The notes: a model not told the origin generated them from the sequence alone. A DNA stretch of 64,000 bases from Hyphomicrobiales bacterium (GCA_900466945.1 UBNV01000005.1:163584-227583); one strand, 5' to 3'; shown: positions 1 through 8,734, counted from the first letter of the stretch. A program made the numbers and translations.

Positions 1-520
1 AGTGGAGTGCTCATTTTTCATTGCACGCAGCCAAAGTCCAGGCACACGCCAGAGGCGTCATTGCATCTGTCTGAACAATGCAACTCGTCTTTGCGTTGCT
101 TGGAAGCGAACCATTGATCCCAGCATTTCCGAGGTGCGCACGCAATGCGTGTTGAACCCGCTCCATGCGGCCAGGAAATATACGCCATGTCGCACCCGCG
201 CTATTTCAATCCTTGAAGCCTCGTCTTTCTAAGAGGATTGCGACGCCGAGCCCTCACGGCGGCGCGACACACCAACAGGGTGAGAGCAAGGTCAATGAAA
301 CTTGGTGCAGCCGTAGTCGACGCATTGTCACGGTCATCATCGGGTTCTGGAGCGCAGTGGCAGAACACCAGTCTGCAATATTTGACTAAACCGATGATTG
401 ACTCGCCGATAAACTTCGCGGACATTGCAATTGGTTGTGCCCCCGATTGCTTCCTCTTGCACGTGCACCAGCCCTGAAAATCGTGTGATTGTGTTCGGAC
501 AGCCAGATCCGTGGACAAAA
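1..520. other. No supported gene
   Basis: Several overlapping open frames exist on both strands, but none shows a recognisable domain, a good ribosome binding site or a conserved-looking composition. Nothing is annotated here. Confidence 0.5.
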
Positions 521-538
521 ATGTCAGGAGTATCGCTG

Positions 539-628
539 ATGAGAATGGAGATGGCGCTGCTGACGCTTTGCATGGCGGGTGCAATCGCATCCGCTGTCGG
601 CCTTCTCATCGCCACCTATTTCTCTTGA
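539..628 (+). CDS. Possible small membrane peptide (29 aa)
   Basis: A short frame starts with ATG 9 bases after an AGGAG motif (525-529). It encodes 29 residues that are almost entirely hydrophobic after the first five (MRMEM, then one predicted transmembrane stretch). An in-frame ATG at 521 would add six residues. It stands alone between unannotated stretches. Nothing identifies a function; small single-span membrane proteins of this kind are common in rhizobia. The call rests only on the ribosome binding site and hydrophobicity. Confidence 0.3.
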   Translation: MRMEMALLTLCMAGAIASAVGLLIATYFS

Positions 629-840
629 GCCGGCCTCGCCCACCCATGCTTCACACAGGGTGCGAAACTGCTAGCGAGCGGCGCGGACGAGCTTTCGTGC
701 GGAGCGCGAGTTGCGCCCACTGCGATTGCGTCGTCCGATCTTCACACTCGAGACATCTTCGAGGAAGCGGCCGTCCAGGAAAGCAGTAAAGCCGTAACCT
801 GCAGAGCGAGCGTTCCGGAAAATCACGATACGCCTCCTTG

Positions 841-1077
841 TCAGCAATGGCCCGGCTGCGCACGAGCCAAGCGAGACATCTCGTCCAGTGACAGATCACC
901 AAAACTGATCTGCTGCAATTCGAGGACGAGTTTCATGCGAGCCGATTCAAGATCGCTGATCCCATCCTGAACGCCAATGTCGCCTGCCACCCCGATCGCA
1001 TAACCAATCATATTGATGATCGCCAGCAGTTCATCGACACGGTCTTCGACCGCTATCTGGACATTCTTTCTACGCAT
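841..1077 (-). CDS. Small hypothetical protein (78 aa)
   Basis: The 78-residue frame starts at the ATG giving MRRKNVQIAVEDRVDELL. A longer in-frame extension to 1191 has a cysteine- and arginine-rich composition that looks untranslated. The protein is probably mostly helical and acidic, with no signal peptide and no recognised domain. It follows the tfuA-like gene on the same strand after about 110 bases, so it may be the last gene of the YcaO/TfuA operon or an unrelated neighbour. Function unknown. Confidence 0.45.
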   Translation of the reverse strand: MRRKNVQIAVEDRVDELLAIINMIGYAIGVAGDIGVQDGISDLESARMKLVLELQQISFGDLSLDEMSRLARAQPGHC

Positions 1078-1187
1078 GCATGATCCCACATTGCCACCAG
1101 GGACACTGTGGCACAGGCTTGACCGGCAGGCGCGTTGCAAAAGCGTTGCACACGCGTGGCGCGATACGCTATGTGCTTGCAACAGCT

Positions 1188-1895
1188 TCATTTTACAGAT
1201 TTGTCATATAATTCGCGCCAAAGTGGCGTTGCATTGAACGTCCAAGCTGGAACCTGCGCAGGATCGGTGGCGTTGACCCCTTGGACAAGGGCCAGCATTG
1301 CGAGCGCATCGAGCTGCTTCTGATCGGTGTAGCACAGGTCGATCAGTGCGCGCAGGCGCGCCCAGGACATTCCAGACAGGTCCGACAGGCGTTTCCAGCT
1401 TCGATCCTTGTAATGGATCTGACGCGCCGTCTGCTTGATGCGAGACATCTCGGTCTCATCGATAAGTCCCGCAAGATGTGCCTGGTCGAGCGTGGCATCG
1501 GCATTGACAAGGGGGACGGTGAGCGCCTGATAGCCGAGCTCCGCAGGTGCGTGCAGCAGGGCCACATCCGCGTCGTCGACACGCCGGCCGCTGGCGTAAT
1601 CCTCGAAGATCCGGCCGACGCCGTGCATTCCGAAGGCCTGGCATTCGGCCGCCCTCAGCGCCCCCATGCTTGATGCGCCGAAAACGGCAATACCGCACTT
1701 CAATGCATAGAGAAGTTCCTTGTGCCAGACCGGGGCCACACATTCGAACTGACCGTCGATCAGGCCGATCACGGATGCGCCGTCACGCAGGGCCTGCATG
1801 ACGTCACCTTGCACAGCTGGCGGCCTGAACTCCAGATCGGAGGGAAAGCCGCATCGGTTCTGTGCCAGGCTCGGACCGACAAAGACGATCTTCAT
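1188..1895 (-). CDS. TfuA-like protein, partner of YcaO
   Basis: The 235-residue protein matches the TfuA core family: an N-terminal MKIVFVGPSL strand and the signature FGASSMGALRAAE at about residues 72-84. TfuA proteins are known partners of YcaO enzymes, needed for thioamide formation in thioviridamide-type peptides and in methyl-coenzyme M reductase, and named from the trifolitoxin locus of Rhizobium leguminosarum. The start overlaps the stop of the YcaO gene (ATGA), which implies translational coupling. The likely role is to help YcaO modify a backbone amide, perhaps by delivering sulfur. The substrate here is inferred, not seen. Confidence 0.88.
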   Translation of the reverse strand: MKIVFVGPSLAQNRCGFPSDLEFRPPAVQGDVMQALRDGASVIGLIDGQFECVAPVWHKELLYALKCGIAVFGASSMGALRAAECQAFGMHGVGRIFEDYASGRRVDDADVALLHAPAELGYQALTVPLVNADATLDQAHLAGLIDETEMSRIKQTARQIHYKDRSWKRLSDLSGMSWARLRALIDLCYTDQKQLDALAMLALVQGVNATDPAQVPAWTFNATPLWRELYDKSVK

Positions 1896-3076
1896 TGCAG
1901 GCTGCGGGAAAGGGCGCGAGGGCCAAAGCGCAGCCGCCTTGCTCCGTCCGGATGCTCAAGTTGCGGCGCAACGACCTTCACGACGCTGACCGGCAGCCAG
2001 TCATGGCCAAGCTCGACACAGAAGAGTTCGCTTACGCCGCACCTTGCCAATTGACCGACTGTCAAATCAAGCGCCGCATCCATGCTGTCTGCATGAAGTG
2101 TCGTCATATCGTCGACACCGATTCCTGCGGGCGAAGCAAAGGCTGCGAGATGAACGGGTTCGGCCTTCTTTCGATAGACAGAGGCAGGAAGATCATCCCG
2201 GGCACCTGCAATGAAGGTCATGCGTGACTGCACGGCCTCGAGTACCGCTCGCGTTATGGCGACCTCCGGGGTGAGTCCTGCGCCCGCCCCGAGCGTCAGG
2301 TCGACATAGCGAACGGCACTGTCGAAGTTTTCCGGTGCGATGAGGGCTGCGACACAAGGCAGCCCGAGATCCGTCGTGATATCGAAGAGGCAAAGCTGCA
2401 GGCCTGCCCCCTGCACCTTCGACAGGAGGTCGACAACAGCTGCATGTTTCAGATGGTCGGCATCAATGCGCCTTGCGAACCTGCGGCGACCGGACGTCAC
2501 GGTCCAAAGAGCAAGTGCATCCCGCTCGATCCGTTCGAGCAGGCCGTGGAGGATGGCTTCCGTGGCATTGTTGCCGGATGCCAGGCCGTCGGAGGACTGC
2601 CAGTATCGCGGGCGGATACGGGTACGGTCGAATTCCACGGCATCGAAGGGCAGCCAGATCCTGCCGCCTGCAATCAGATCAACTGCCTCTACCCAGGCGA
2701 CACGCTCATCGGCGCCCAGCGGCATCTCGTGGCGCGCAATCAGGCTGTCGAGCCTGTGAAGGCGCGCTCCCCTGGCCTCGTGTTCAGAAGCGGTCGCGCG
2801 TGTGAGATGGCAACCCGGCTCGGTGGCCACGATCCGCTCGACAGCTTCCATGGCGGCCGCAACCCGGGCCGTCTCATGGTCGAGACCCTTTCCCTGAGCG
2901 ACCACGATGGCCTTTGCATTGGGTGCGAAAGCACACCAGACCGGAACACCGAGCCGGTCCAGACCGGTCTGGCTTGCAACACGTGTAATGCCAAGCCGGT
3001 CCAGATAAGGCGCCACCCTGGCAAAGGTTTCGGAGGGGCTGGACGCTCGAAATTCGCCTGCTGCGCCCTCTGCCAT
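1892..3076 (-). CDS. YcaO-domain ATP-dependent peptide-modifying enzyme
   Basis: This protein of about 394 residues carries the YcaO signatures: AAAMEAVERI (near residue 73), ASGNNATEAILHGLLERIERDALALW-type helix (Glu/Glu/Arg ATP-Mg site, near 170-195), and a later AVLEAVQSRMTFIAGARDD segment. YcaO enzymes phosphorylate a peptide amide to make azolines, amidines or thioamides. The C-terminus ends in FGPRALSRSLQ and lacks the PxPxP tail of classical azoline cyclodehydratases. Together with the adjacent TfuA gene this favours thioamide-type chemistry. The ATG at 3076 is preferred over upstream in-frame starts because it follows the preceding gene's stop by one base. Confidence 0.9.
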   Translation of the reverse strand: MAEGAAGEFRASSPSETFARVAPYLDRLGITRVASQTGLDRLGVPVWCAFAPNAKAIVVAQGKGLDHETARVAAAMEAVERIVATEPGCHLTRATASEHEARGARLHRLDSLIARHEMPLGADERVAWVEAVDLIAGGRIWLPFDAVEFDRTRIRPRYWQSSDGLASGNNATEAILHGLLERIERDALALWTVTSGRRRFARRIDADHLKHAAVVDLLSKVQGAGLQLCLFDITTDLGLPCVAALIAPENFDSAVRYVDLTLGAGAGLTPEVAITRAVLEAVQSRMTFIAGARDDLPASVYRKKAEPVHLAAFASPAGIGVDDMTTLHADSMDAALDLTVGQLARCGVSELFCVELGHDWLPVSVVKVVAPQLEHPDGARRLRFGPRALSRSLQ

Positions 3077-3077
3077 G

Positions 3078-3338
3078 TCAGTTTTCGTGCAAGCCCGAGG
3101 CGATCTCATGCAGACCCTGGGCGATTTCATGCAAGCCCTCCGCCGCCTGGGCAGCCGAAGTTACGTGAACTGCGAAATTCACGCCCTTGACGAATGAGGC
3201 CCCGACCTGGCGATAGGACGCCGCCGCCGCCAAATCACCGGCAGGCACTGCATCAAGCGGAAGGACAGCACCCGCTTCCAGATCGACCACCCATAGTCCG
3301 TCTTCACCCGTGATCCCGAGTATAACAACCCCAGCCAT
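3078..3338 (-). CDS. 86-aa protein with heptad-repeat tail; candidate YcaO/TfuA substrate
   Basis: The gene sits between the SARP regulator (stop 4 bases upstream) and ycaO (start 1 base downstream), so it belongs to the operon. The first 50 residues look folded (MAGVVILGITGEDGLWVVDL). The last 20 residues are three near-copies of a seven-residue unit, GLHEIAQ / GLHEIAS / GLHEN. A small protein next to YcaO and TfuA with a repetitive C-terminus is what a RiPP precursor (leader plus repeated core) would look like. Alternatively, the Leu/Ile spacing could form a short coiled coil. No cysteine is present and only one serine lies in the repeats, so azole formation is unlikely. Substrate status is inference. 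Confidence 0.75.
   Translation of the reverse strand: MAGVVILGITGEDGLWVVDLEAGAVLPLDAVPAGDLAAAASYRQVGASFVKGVNFAVHVTSAAQAAEGLHEIAQGLHEIASGLHEN
3081..3140 (-). repeat. Three 21-bp in-frame repeats encoding GLHEIA units
   Basis: Read on the minus strand, the units carry GGCTTGCATGAAATCGCC, GGTCTGCATGAGATCGCC and GGCTTGCACGAAAAC. Differences are mostly at third codon positions, so the peptide repeat is better conserved than the DNA. That suggests selection on the protein unit. Confidence 0.85.
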
Positions 3339-3342
3339 GGTT

Positions 3343-5160
3343 TCAGTCCCCCTTAAACCCGGCCTTGATCAGACCTTCCCGATAAAGCTCCGTCTGCCAT
3401 TCTTCCTTATGCGGCACCATGGCCAACCATTGATCGAGCTCAAAGGCCGGATTGTCGGCAAGAAACCGGTTACGGTGGATGCGAGCCCGGGCGTGATCAC
3501 CCAGCATCCCGTAGCAGGCAGCTGCAAGCCGACTTGCAGGCTGCTTGTCCTGCATATGGTCGATAAATGAGAGCGCCTGCTGAACGTCTCTCAGAAAGTA
3601 GCTCGCACCGGCTGCGGCCCAGTAGTAGATGTCAGGGGGCATGGGATTGAGAGAGATGGCCAGATTGATCTTCTCAAGCGCGGCCTGCGGCTGGCTTGCA
3701 TGCGTCAGGCTGTCGGCATGACTGAAGATGGCATCGGCATAGTGGGGACTCAACTGCTCGGCCTTTCCAAGGGCTTCCAGGCTTTCGTCGATGCGGCCCT
3801 TGTAGAGCTGGCTGACGCCCAATTCCTTGAAGCCACTTGCCGAAGAACTATCGATGTCTATGGCGCGCTTGGCCAGACGCTCCGCCTCTGCCAGAAGCTC
3901 GCCATCGCCCCGGGCGGTCAGGACCCATTCCAGTGACAACGTTCGCGAAAGGGCAGCCAGGGCCACGGCAAGTCCCTTGTCATGGCCGAGGGCTTCGCGG
4001 AAATGCTTTCTTGCCCTCCTGAGAGATGGCAGGGACAATTGGGCAAGGGACTGGAGGCCGGAAAGATAGGCGAAATAAGCGTCGGGATTGGCTCTGAAAC
4101 CTTCGATCGGTGCCGCGGCCCTTTTCATGCGCTCGACAATCGAGGTCTGGATGGCGCTTGCAATCTCCGTCCTTTGCTGGACCGCGTCGGAGGCCTGGAG
4201 CCTGAATCGCGTCGCCCAGACCACTTCGTCGGCGGGAAGGAAGATCAGCTGCGCGAACAGAAAGTCGCCGGATCGACGTGTGTCCAGCGCATAGAGAACC
4301 TGGTGCTGGCGAAGGAGCGTGACCTTGTCGGCCGATGCCCTGATCTTTTCGGCTGTGTAAGGTGCAACCACGCTGACGCTGCGACTTGCACATAGCCCGA
4401 TTGTGAGATCCTCGATGAGCGCATTGGCCACGAACCCGCTCCCTTCGGCCTCAGCCGCAATCTCGGGAGGCAGGAGAGCGACCCGCGGCAGATCCGATTT
4501 CAGGGCAGGAGCGCTGCCTGGGCTGTCTCGGGCGATCGACATGACCGACGTCTTGTCAACGACCCGGCTGCGCGGATGGTCGAGCAGGGACGCAAGCAAT
4601 GATCTTACGGCCTCGTCGTGAGGATCCTCTTCAAGCAGCAGCATGGCTGCGCGCTTCATCGCAGTCCTTGCTCCCCCTGGGTTGCCTGCGGCATGGCAAG
4701 CCAGGAGCGTGTCCCTCAATTGCCCGACAAAACCAAGTTGGATCTCGGCAATCCAGCGCCCGATCCTGCCGGGTCGGCCAGCATCGGTGGACAGAAAGCC
4801 CCGTGATACGGCCTCATTCAGCCCGTTTAGCCTCGTTAGCACGTCACCTCTGACCGCGTCAGCGTGATCGCAGTCGAGCGAATCCAGGCGAAGCTCGATT
4901 TCATTTGTACCTATGAGAAGGGGACATTCGCCGCGATCGGCAAAGGCCAACTGGAAGCGTCGCAGCATCGATCTGAGATTGGTGGTTGCAGCTTCACCGG
5001 CTCCTGGCCAGAAGAGTTCAGCAAGTTCGCGTCTCGAGACAGACGCGCCTCGATGGTGAAGATAGGCAAGCATGATCAAGGCTGCGGTCGGGACATTGAC
5101 GGAACGACCCGACTGATCCTCAAGGCGACAGCTCCCGAGTGTGACAAGGCGAAACCGCAT
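3343..5160 (-). CDS. SARP-like transcriptional regulator with BTAD and TPR repeats
   Basis: The protein of about 605 residues begins MRFRLVTLGSC, a typical start for an OmpR/SARP-type winged-helix domain (about 1-90, with RRELAELFWP and LRSMLRRFQ), followed by a BTAD-like helical region (about 100-200, ending in EEDPHDEAVRSLLA). A middle segment (VALLPPEIAAEAEG onwards, to about 350) resembles the TolB/FlgO-like part of CadC and adenylate-cyclase-type regulators. The C-terminal half is TPR-like. Such proteins are cytoplasmic transcription activators of biosynthetic clusters. The upstream extension to 5229 is rejected because ATG 5160 lies 10 bases after the XRE gene. It probably controls the YcaO/TfuA operon that follows. 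Confidence 0.8.
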   Translation of the reverse strand: MRFRLVTLGSCRLEDQSGRSVNVPTAALIMLAYLHHRGASVSRRELAELFWPGAGEAATTNLRSMLRRFQLAFADRGECPLLIGTNEIELRLDSLDCDHADAVRGDVLTRLNGLNEAVSRGFLSTDAGRPGRIGRWIAEIQLGFVGQLRDTLLACHAAGNPGGARTAMKRAAMLLLEEDPHDEAVRSLLASLLDHPRSRVVDKTSVMSIARDSPGSAPALKSDLPRVALLPPEIAAEAEGSGFVANALIEDLTIGLCASRSVSVVAPYTAEKIRASADKVTLLRQHQVLYALDTRRSGDFLFAQLIFLPADEVVWATRFRLQASDAVQQRTEIASAIQTSIVERMKRAAAPIEGFRANPDAYFAYLSGLQSLAQLSLPSLRRARKHFREALGHDKGLAVALAALSRTLSLEWVLTARGDGELLAEAERLAKRAIDIDSSSASGFKELGVSQLYKGRIDESLEALGKAEQLSPHYADAIFSHADSLTHASQPQAALEKINLAISLNPMPPDIYYWAAAGASYFLRDVQQALSFIDHMQDKQPASRLAAACYGMLGDHARARIHRNRFLADNPAFELDQWLAMVPHKEEWQTELYREGLIKAGFKGD

Positions 5161-5170
5161 CACGAGGCGA

Positions 5171-5602
5171 CTAGGACATCTGGTGCGCGTGATCCTCAAG
5201 ACCGGACAGTGATGCCGACTTGTCAGCACTTAGCGCACGCACCAGGGACAGGACTTTCTGCTGGACCTTCTTGTCTTGGATGGCGATGAAGGCACGGGCA
5301 AGTGAGACACATTCCTTGGAGCTCATCAACTGGGTCGTCGCGTCCGAGGCCCAGCCATCAGCGTCGAGTACCGGGCTCGGACCCTCCTCGAAGAAGAATG
5401 TTATAGGGACTTCAAGGACGGAAGCAATGTTCTGAAGGCGGCTCGCCCCAACCCGGTTGGTTCCCTTTTCGTATTTCTGAACTTGCTGAAAGGTGATGCC
5501 GAGGCCTTCGGCCAGTTTCTCCTGGCTCATGCCGATCATGTTGCGGCGCAGGCGTATGCGTGCTCCAACATGCCTGTCGATTGCGTCCGGCACTTTTCGC
5601 AT
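5171..5602 (-). CDS. XRE-family regulator, PraR-like
   Basis: The 143-residue protein has an XRE helix-turn-helix at about residues 10-65 (VGARIRLRRNMIGMSQEKLA, then QVQKYEKGTNRVGASRLQNIA), the form common in rhizobial PraR-like regulators. The rest (about 66-143) is an uncharacterised helical tail. It is the first gene of the minus-strand operon that continues into the SARP-like regulator after 10 bases, so it likely governs the operon promoter in 5603-5943. PraR itself represses quorum-sensing and biofilm genes; orthology is not claimed because this copy lies in an accessory operon. Confidence 0.85.
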   Translation of the reverse strand: MRKVPDAIDRHVGARIRLRRNMIGMSQEKLAEGLGITFQQVQKYEKGTNRVGASRLQNIASVLEVPITFFFEEGPSPVLDADGWASDATTQLMSSKECVSLARAFIAIQDKKVQQKVLSLVRALSADKSASLSGLEDHAHQMS

Positions 5603-5943
5603 CGGTCATCCTCCCCTCGTTAGTGACAATCAATCATTGCGTGAATCCATAGGTGACGCAATCGTGATCAGAGATTTTCCGGCAGTTTTCGACGCGAAAT
5701 CCCAACATCACCGACCATCCAGCTCGCCCGAGCGAAAAGTCAGCTTGCATCTCTGCACATGCCCTATTTGCCCGTTAAGCAAATCCGCGATTTCCTCGGC
5801 AGTATTGATCAATATACGTTATAGGCAGAAATTAAAACAGCGAATACTGCAATATTAATAATTAAAGCTTGGTGCAATCGGCTTATTAACACTGAAACTA
5901 AATCAACTTTAATATAAAAACGATAAAACTGCGAAACGTTACT
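5603..5943. promoter_or_regulatory. AT-rich divergent intergenic region
   Basis: This 341-base region separates the XRE operon (leftward) from the Rrf2 gene (rightward). The right half (about 5800-5940) is strikingly AT-rich against the GC-rich surroundings and must hold at least the Rrf2 promoter. No clear operator was assigned. Confidence 0.5.
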
Positions 5944-6420
5944 ATGCTGAACCAAGACAAAAAATACGCCATCAGGGCCTTGATCGACATTGCTCAACTG
6001 CCCTTTGTCTCAACCGCAAGCACCGCAGAGATCGCCGAGCGCCAAGCCCTGGCCGACGAACTGCTGGATAAAGTCCTCATCAGACTTCGTAACTCTGGCA
6101 TTCCTTCATCCAAGAGCAGGCAGGCGGACATCTTCACACTCTCGCGGCCCGCAAGCGAGATCAAGTTGGGCGACGTATTGAGGGCTTTGGAGCCATCAAT
6201 TGCTTCAGTCTCTTGCACTGGTTCGATGGTGACTGGAAGCTGCACCGACTGCCGGACACCTTTGGAATGCCAGATCCGCCTGGCCATTGCTCACGTGCGC
6301 GACAATATCACCACCATGCTGGACGAAACGTCTCTTGAAGCGCTTGCTTCTGCACCGCCGATCTCGACGATGTCGTTCTTCGTCCCTCCTTCGTACCAAG
6401 ATCCGACGGATGGCGGCTGA
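5944..6420 (+). CDS. Rrf2-family transcriptional regulator
   Basis: The 158-residue protein begins MLNQDKKYAIRALIDIA, the usual Rrf2 winged-helix opening, and has the conserved segment LSRPASEIKLGDVLRALEPS near residues 64-83. Three cysteines follow (CTGSMVTGSCTDCRTPLEC), in the spacing region used by IscR/NsrR/RirA-type members to hold an Fe-S cluster. It could sense iron, nitric oxide or redox state; which one cannot be read from sequence. It is single and monocistronic, preceded by AT-rich DNA. Helix 2-3 is slightly unusual (ASTAEIAERQALADELLDKV). Confidence 0.85.
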   Translation: MLNQDKKYAIRALIDIAQLPFVSTASTAEIAERQALADELLDKVLIRLRNSGIPSSKSRQADIFTLSRPASEIKLGDVLRALEPSIASVSCTGSMVTGSCTDCRTPLECQIRLAIAHVRDNITTMLDETSLEALASAPPISTMSFFVPPSYQDPTDGG

Positions 6421-6541
6421 ACCTTCAGATCAAGTAGAGAACCTCTGAAGGAGAAATCCACCCTCCGGCTCGACACTTCGCCTCAGCCCGCCCCTTCTGC
6501 TCCCCGGATCAATTTGCCTGGGTGGAATCCGGGGCAAACAA

Positions 6542-6646
6542 ATGAAGAATATCGGAGGTATCAGCATCGCGATGGCCCAAAAGCCGGGATGCCGGGCATT
6601 CTCGACACGCCGCGAACCGGTAAAAAGGGTAGCCGCAGCAGCCTGA
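6542..6646 (+). repeat. Copy 1 of an interspersed repeat carrying a 34-codon frame (MKNIG)
   Basis: A 34-codon frame starts MKNIGGISIAMAQ and ends RVAAAA. A related 33-codon frame occurs at 38029-38130 (MKNIGAFSIAATA). DNA similarity covers the whole frame and a little beyond: AATGAAGAATATCGGAG is identical in both. It may be a conserved small protein, an RNA, or a dispersed repeat element. The opposite strand also stays open in both copies. Confidence 0.5.
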
Positions 6647-6770
6647 GCGAAGCGGCCACCAGGCGTCAGGCGGAACCGAGTGCCCCCGGGCACGGCGTTC
6701 CAGACGATGGGTGATGGACCTTGTCGGCGGCCGGCATATGACCACCGCAAGCGTCGCGACCCGGCACTTG

Positions 6771-8636
6771 CTAGACCAACCGCTTCTTATCCTCTCCAAT
6801 CACCTGGGTGTCCCGAAGAGATCGAAGGGTCGCGCGCAGATCATTCATTTTGAGATCTTTCTGGCCTCGCGATATCAACAGCTGCGGCATTTCCTTTGGC
6901 GAGACAGCTTTGGAGAAATAATAGCCCTGGCCGAGCCGGCAGCCTTGCGTGAGCAGAAAATCCGCCTGCTCCTTCGTCTCGATCCCCTCCGCGACCACCT
7001 TAACCCCGAGACCCTGGGCAATATGAAGCAAGCCCTCGACGACCAGGCGTCCCACATCGCCCGGGCCCAGTCGATCGACGAAGGACTTGTCTATCTTGAT
7101 GACATCGACAGGAACGGTGAGCAGATGCGTCAGGGATGCAAAACCGGTTCCGAAATCGTCGAGGGCAATCTTCAGACCGGCTTCGCGCAATGATGCAATT
7201 TTCTTCTGAACTTTCTGATCCCGGCCGCCGAGATAGACGGATTCCGTCACCTCGAGGATCGCATGGGAAGGGGATACGCCTTCGCTCTCGAACGCTTCCA
7301 GAAGGCTGTCGGGCAGATCGCCGCAGGCGAGATCGGCAGCAGACAGGTTGATCCCGACATGCTGAAAGGGGATACCTTGCCTCAGCCATTGACCGACATC
7401 GGCAGCGACCTGTCGTATCATCTGGCGCGTGAGAGCCGACGCCACCCGAAAATCGGTCGTGGCTTCGTGAAACTGAGCAGCCTGGATGATGGTGCCATCG
7501 GGTGACCTGAGACGCGCCAGCGCTTCAACGCCCACGATTTCCTCTGTATCGAGCCGCACGATCGGCTGATACCAGGCCTCGATACGATTGTCCTTGAGGG
7601 CAGCAGCGACAGTCTCGATTGCTTTCGACCGCCGTGACATCGCAGAGGCAATCGTTGCATCAAAGACGACATGGCGGCCTCGTCTTGTTTCCTTCGCATG
7701 GTAGAGCGCTATATCGGCATTGCGCCGGACCTGGCTGGTTAACAGGCCTGGCGCGCACTGCGCCACGCCGATGGTGACGGTCAGGAACACGAGATGTCCA
7801 TCACAGGTCGCGGGCTGGTTCACCTGAGACAAGATACCATTGGCGATGAGCTCGAGTGTCACCGGATCGGTGGTATCGACCAGGACTGCATACTCATCTC
7901 CCCCCAATCGGAACGCCTGGTGAGACGCCGTCGCGCTGGCCAATCTCGAGGCTGTCGTGAATATGGCTTCGTCACCGGCCGTATGGCCAAACGTATCATT
8001 GACGGTTTTGAGGTCATCCAGATCCACGAGTACGAGCGACCACGCACCATCCTCATCCAGAGTGCTCAGGACTTCGTTGAACTTTGCACGGTTGGGCAGC
8101 CCAGTGAGAACGTCGGTAAAGGCGAGCCTTTGGCGTTCCAGAACACGATCGTTTCGCTCCAGGGCAATCATCGCCAGTGGAGTGCAGCCCTCAACAATAC
8201 TTTGCTCCAACGGAGTCGGACCACGACATTCGGGGAAGTAAAGGGCGAAAGTGCCCAACACCCTGCCCTTGCTGCCAAAGATCGGCGTTGAAAAACAGGC
8301 TCTCACACCAGAGGGCAGATCAGAGGATGGAAAGGAGGCCCAGCGAGGATCGTGCTCGATATCCAACACCACGACGGCCTGTTGCAGAAAGGCCGCGGAT
8401 CCACAAGCACCGACGGCCGGCCCGATCTTCACTCCGTCAAATGCTGTGGCAAACCGCGCTGGCAGGCTGGGGGCGGCCGCAGGATGCAGGCAGTCGCCGT
8501 CATCAACAGTCAGAATGGAGGCATATGCCGATGGCAGCAAGCGTTCGACTTCCAGACATAGTTTGATGAAGGTCTCATTCAGACTGTCCCCTTGAGCAAT
8601 CATTTTGAGAATGAGGTTTTGAAGTCCAATGAGCAT
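6771..8636 (-). CDS. GAF-GGDEF-EAL cyclic-di-GMP protein
   Basis: The 621-residue cytoplasmic protein has a GAF sensor (about 10-150), a GGDEF domain (about 175-330) and an EAL domain (about 350-595). The diguanylate cyclase signature reads LGGDEYAVL, with Tyr for the usual Phe, which many active cyclases tolerate. The phosphodiesterase domain keeps GVEALARL, DDFGTGFASL and KIDKSFV, so c-di-GMP hydrolysis looks intact. The ATG at 8636 is chosen because GGAGGG lies 8 bases upstream; the longer frame to 8681 needs a TTG. A strong palindrome lies 63 bases upstream. It is one of three GGDEF-EAL proteins in the window. Confidence 0.92.
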   Translation of the reverse strand: MLIGLQNLILKMIAQGDSLNETFIKLCLEVERLLPSAYASILTVDDGDCLHPAAAPSLPARFATAFDGVKIGPAVGACGSAAFLQQAVVVLDIEHDPRWASFPSSDLPSGVRACFSTPIFGSKGRVLGTFALYFPECRGPTPLEQSIVEGCTPLAMIALERNDRVLERQRLAFTDVLTGLPNRAKFNEVLSTLDEDGAWSLVLVDLDDLKTVNDTFGHTAGDEAIFTTASRLASATASHQAFRLGGDEYAVLVDTTDPVTLELIANGILSQVNQPATCDGHLVFLTVTIGVAQCAPGLLTSQVRRNADIALYHAKETRRGRHVVFDATIASAMSRRSKAIETVAAALKDNRIEAWYQPIVRLDTEEIVGVEALARLRSPDGTIIQAAQFHEATTDFRVASALTRQMIRQVAADVGQWLRQGIPFQHVGINLSAADLACGDLPDSLLEAFESEGVSPSHAILEVTESVYLGGRDQKVQKKIASLREAGLKIALDDFGTGFASLTHLLTVPVDVIKIDKSFVDRLGPGDVGRLVVEGLLHIAQGLGVKVVAEGIETKEQADFLLTQGCRLGQGYYFSKAVSPKEMPQLLISRGQKDLKMNDLRATLRSLRDTQVIGEDKKRLV

Positions 8637-8698
8637 ATGGCGACCCTCCGAATTCTTCGGTGTAGGCATCATAATCTGCAATCAATACGATATTTAGA

Positions 8699-8734
8699 AA
8701 AAGGAACCATTTCGATTAACATATGGTTCCTTTT
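8699..8734. promoter_or_regulatory. 12-bp inverted repeat upstream of the GAF-GGDEF-EAL gene
   Basis: AAAAGGAACCAT (8699-8710) and ATGGTTCCTTTT (8723-8734) are perfect inverted repeats around a 12-base spacer. A third half-copy, GGTTCCTTTG, lies at 8750-8759. The position in the leader of a minus-strand gene, together with the extra half-site, suits a regulator binding site better than a terminator. Confidence 0.55.
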
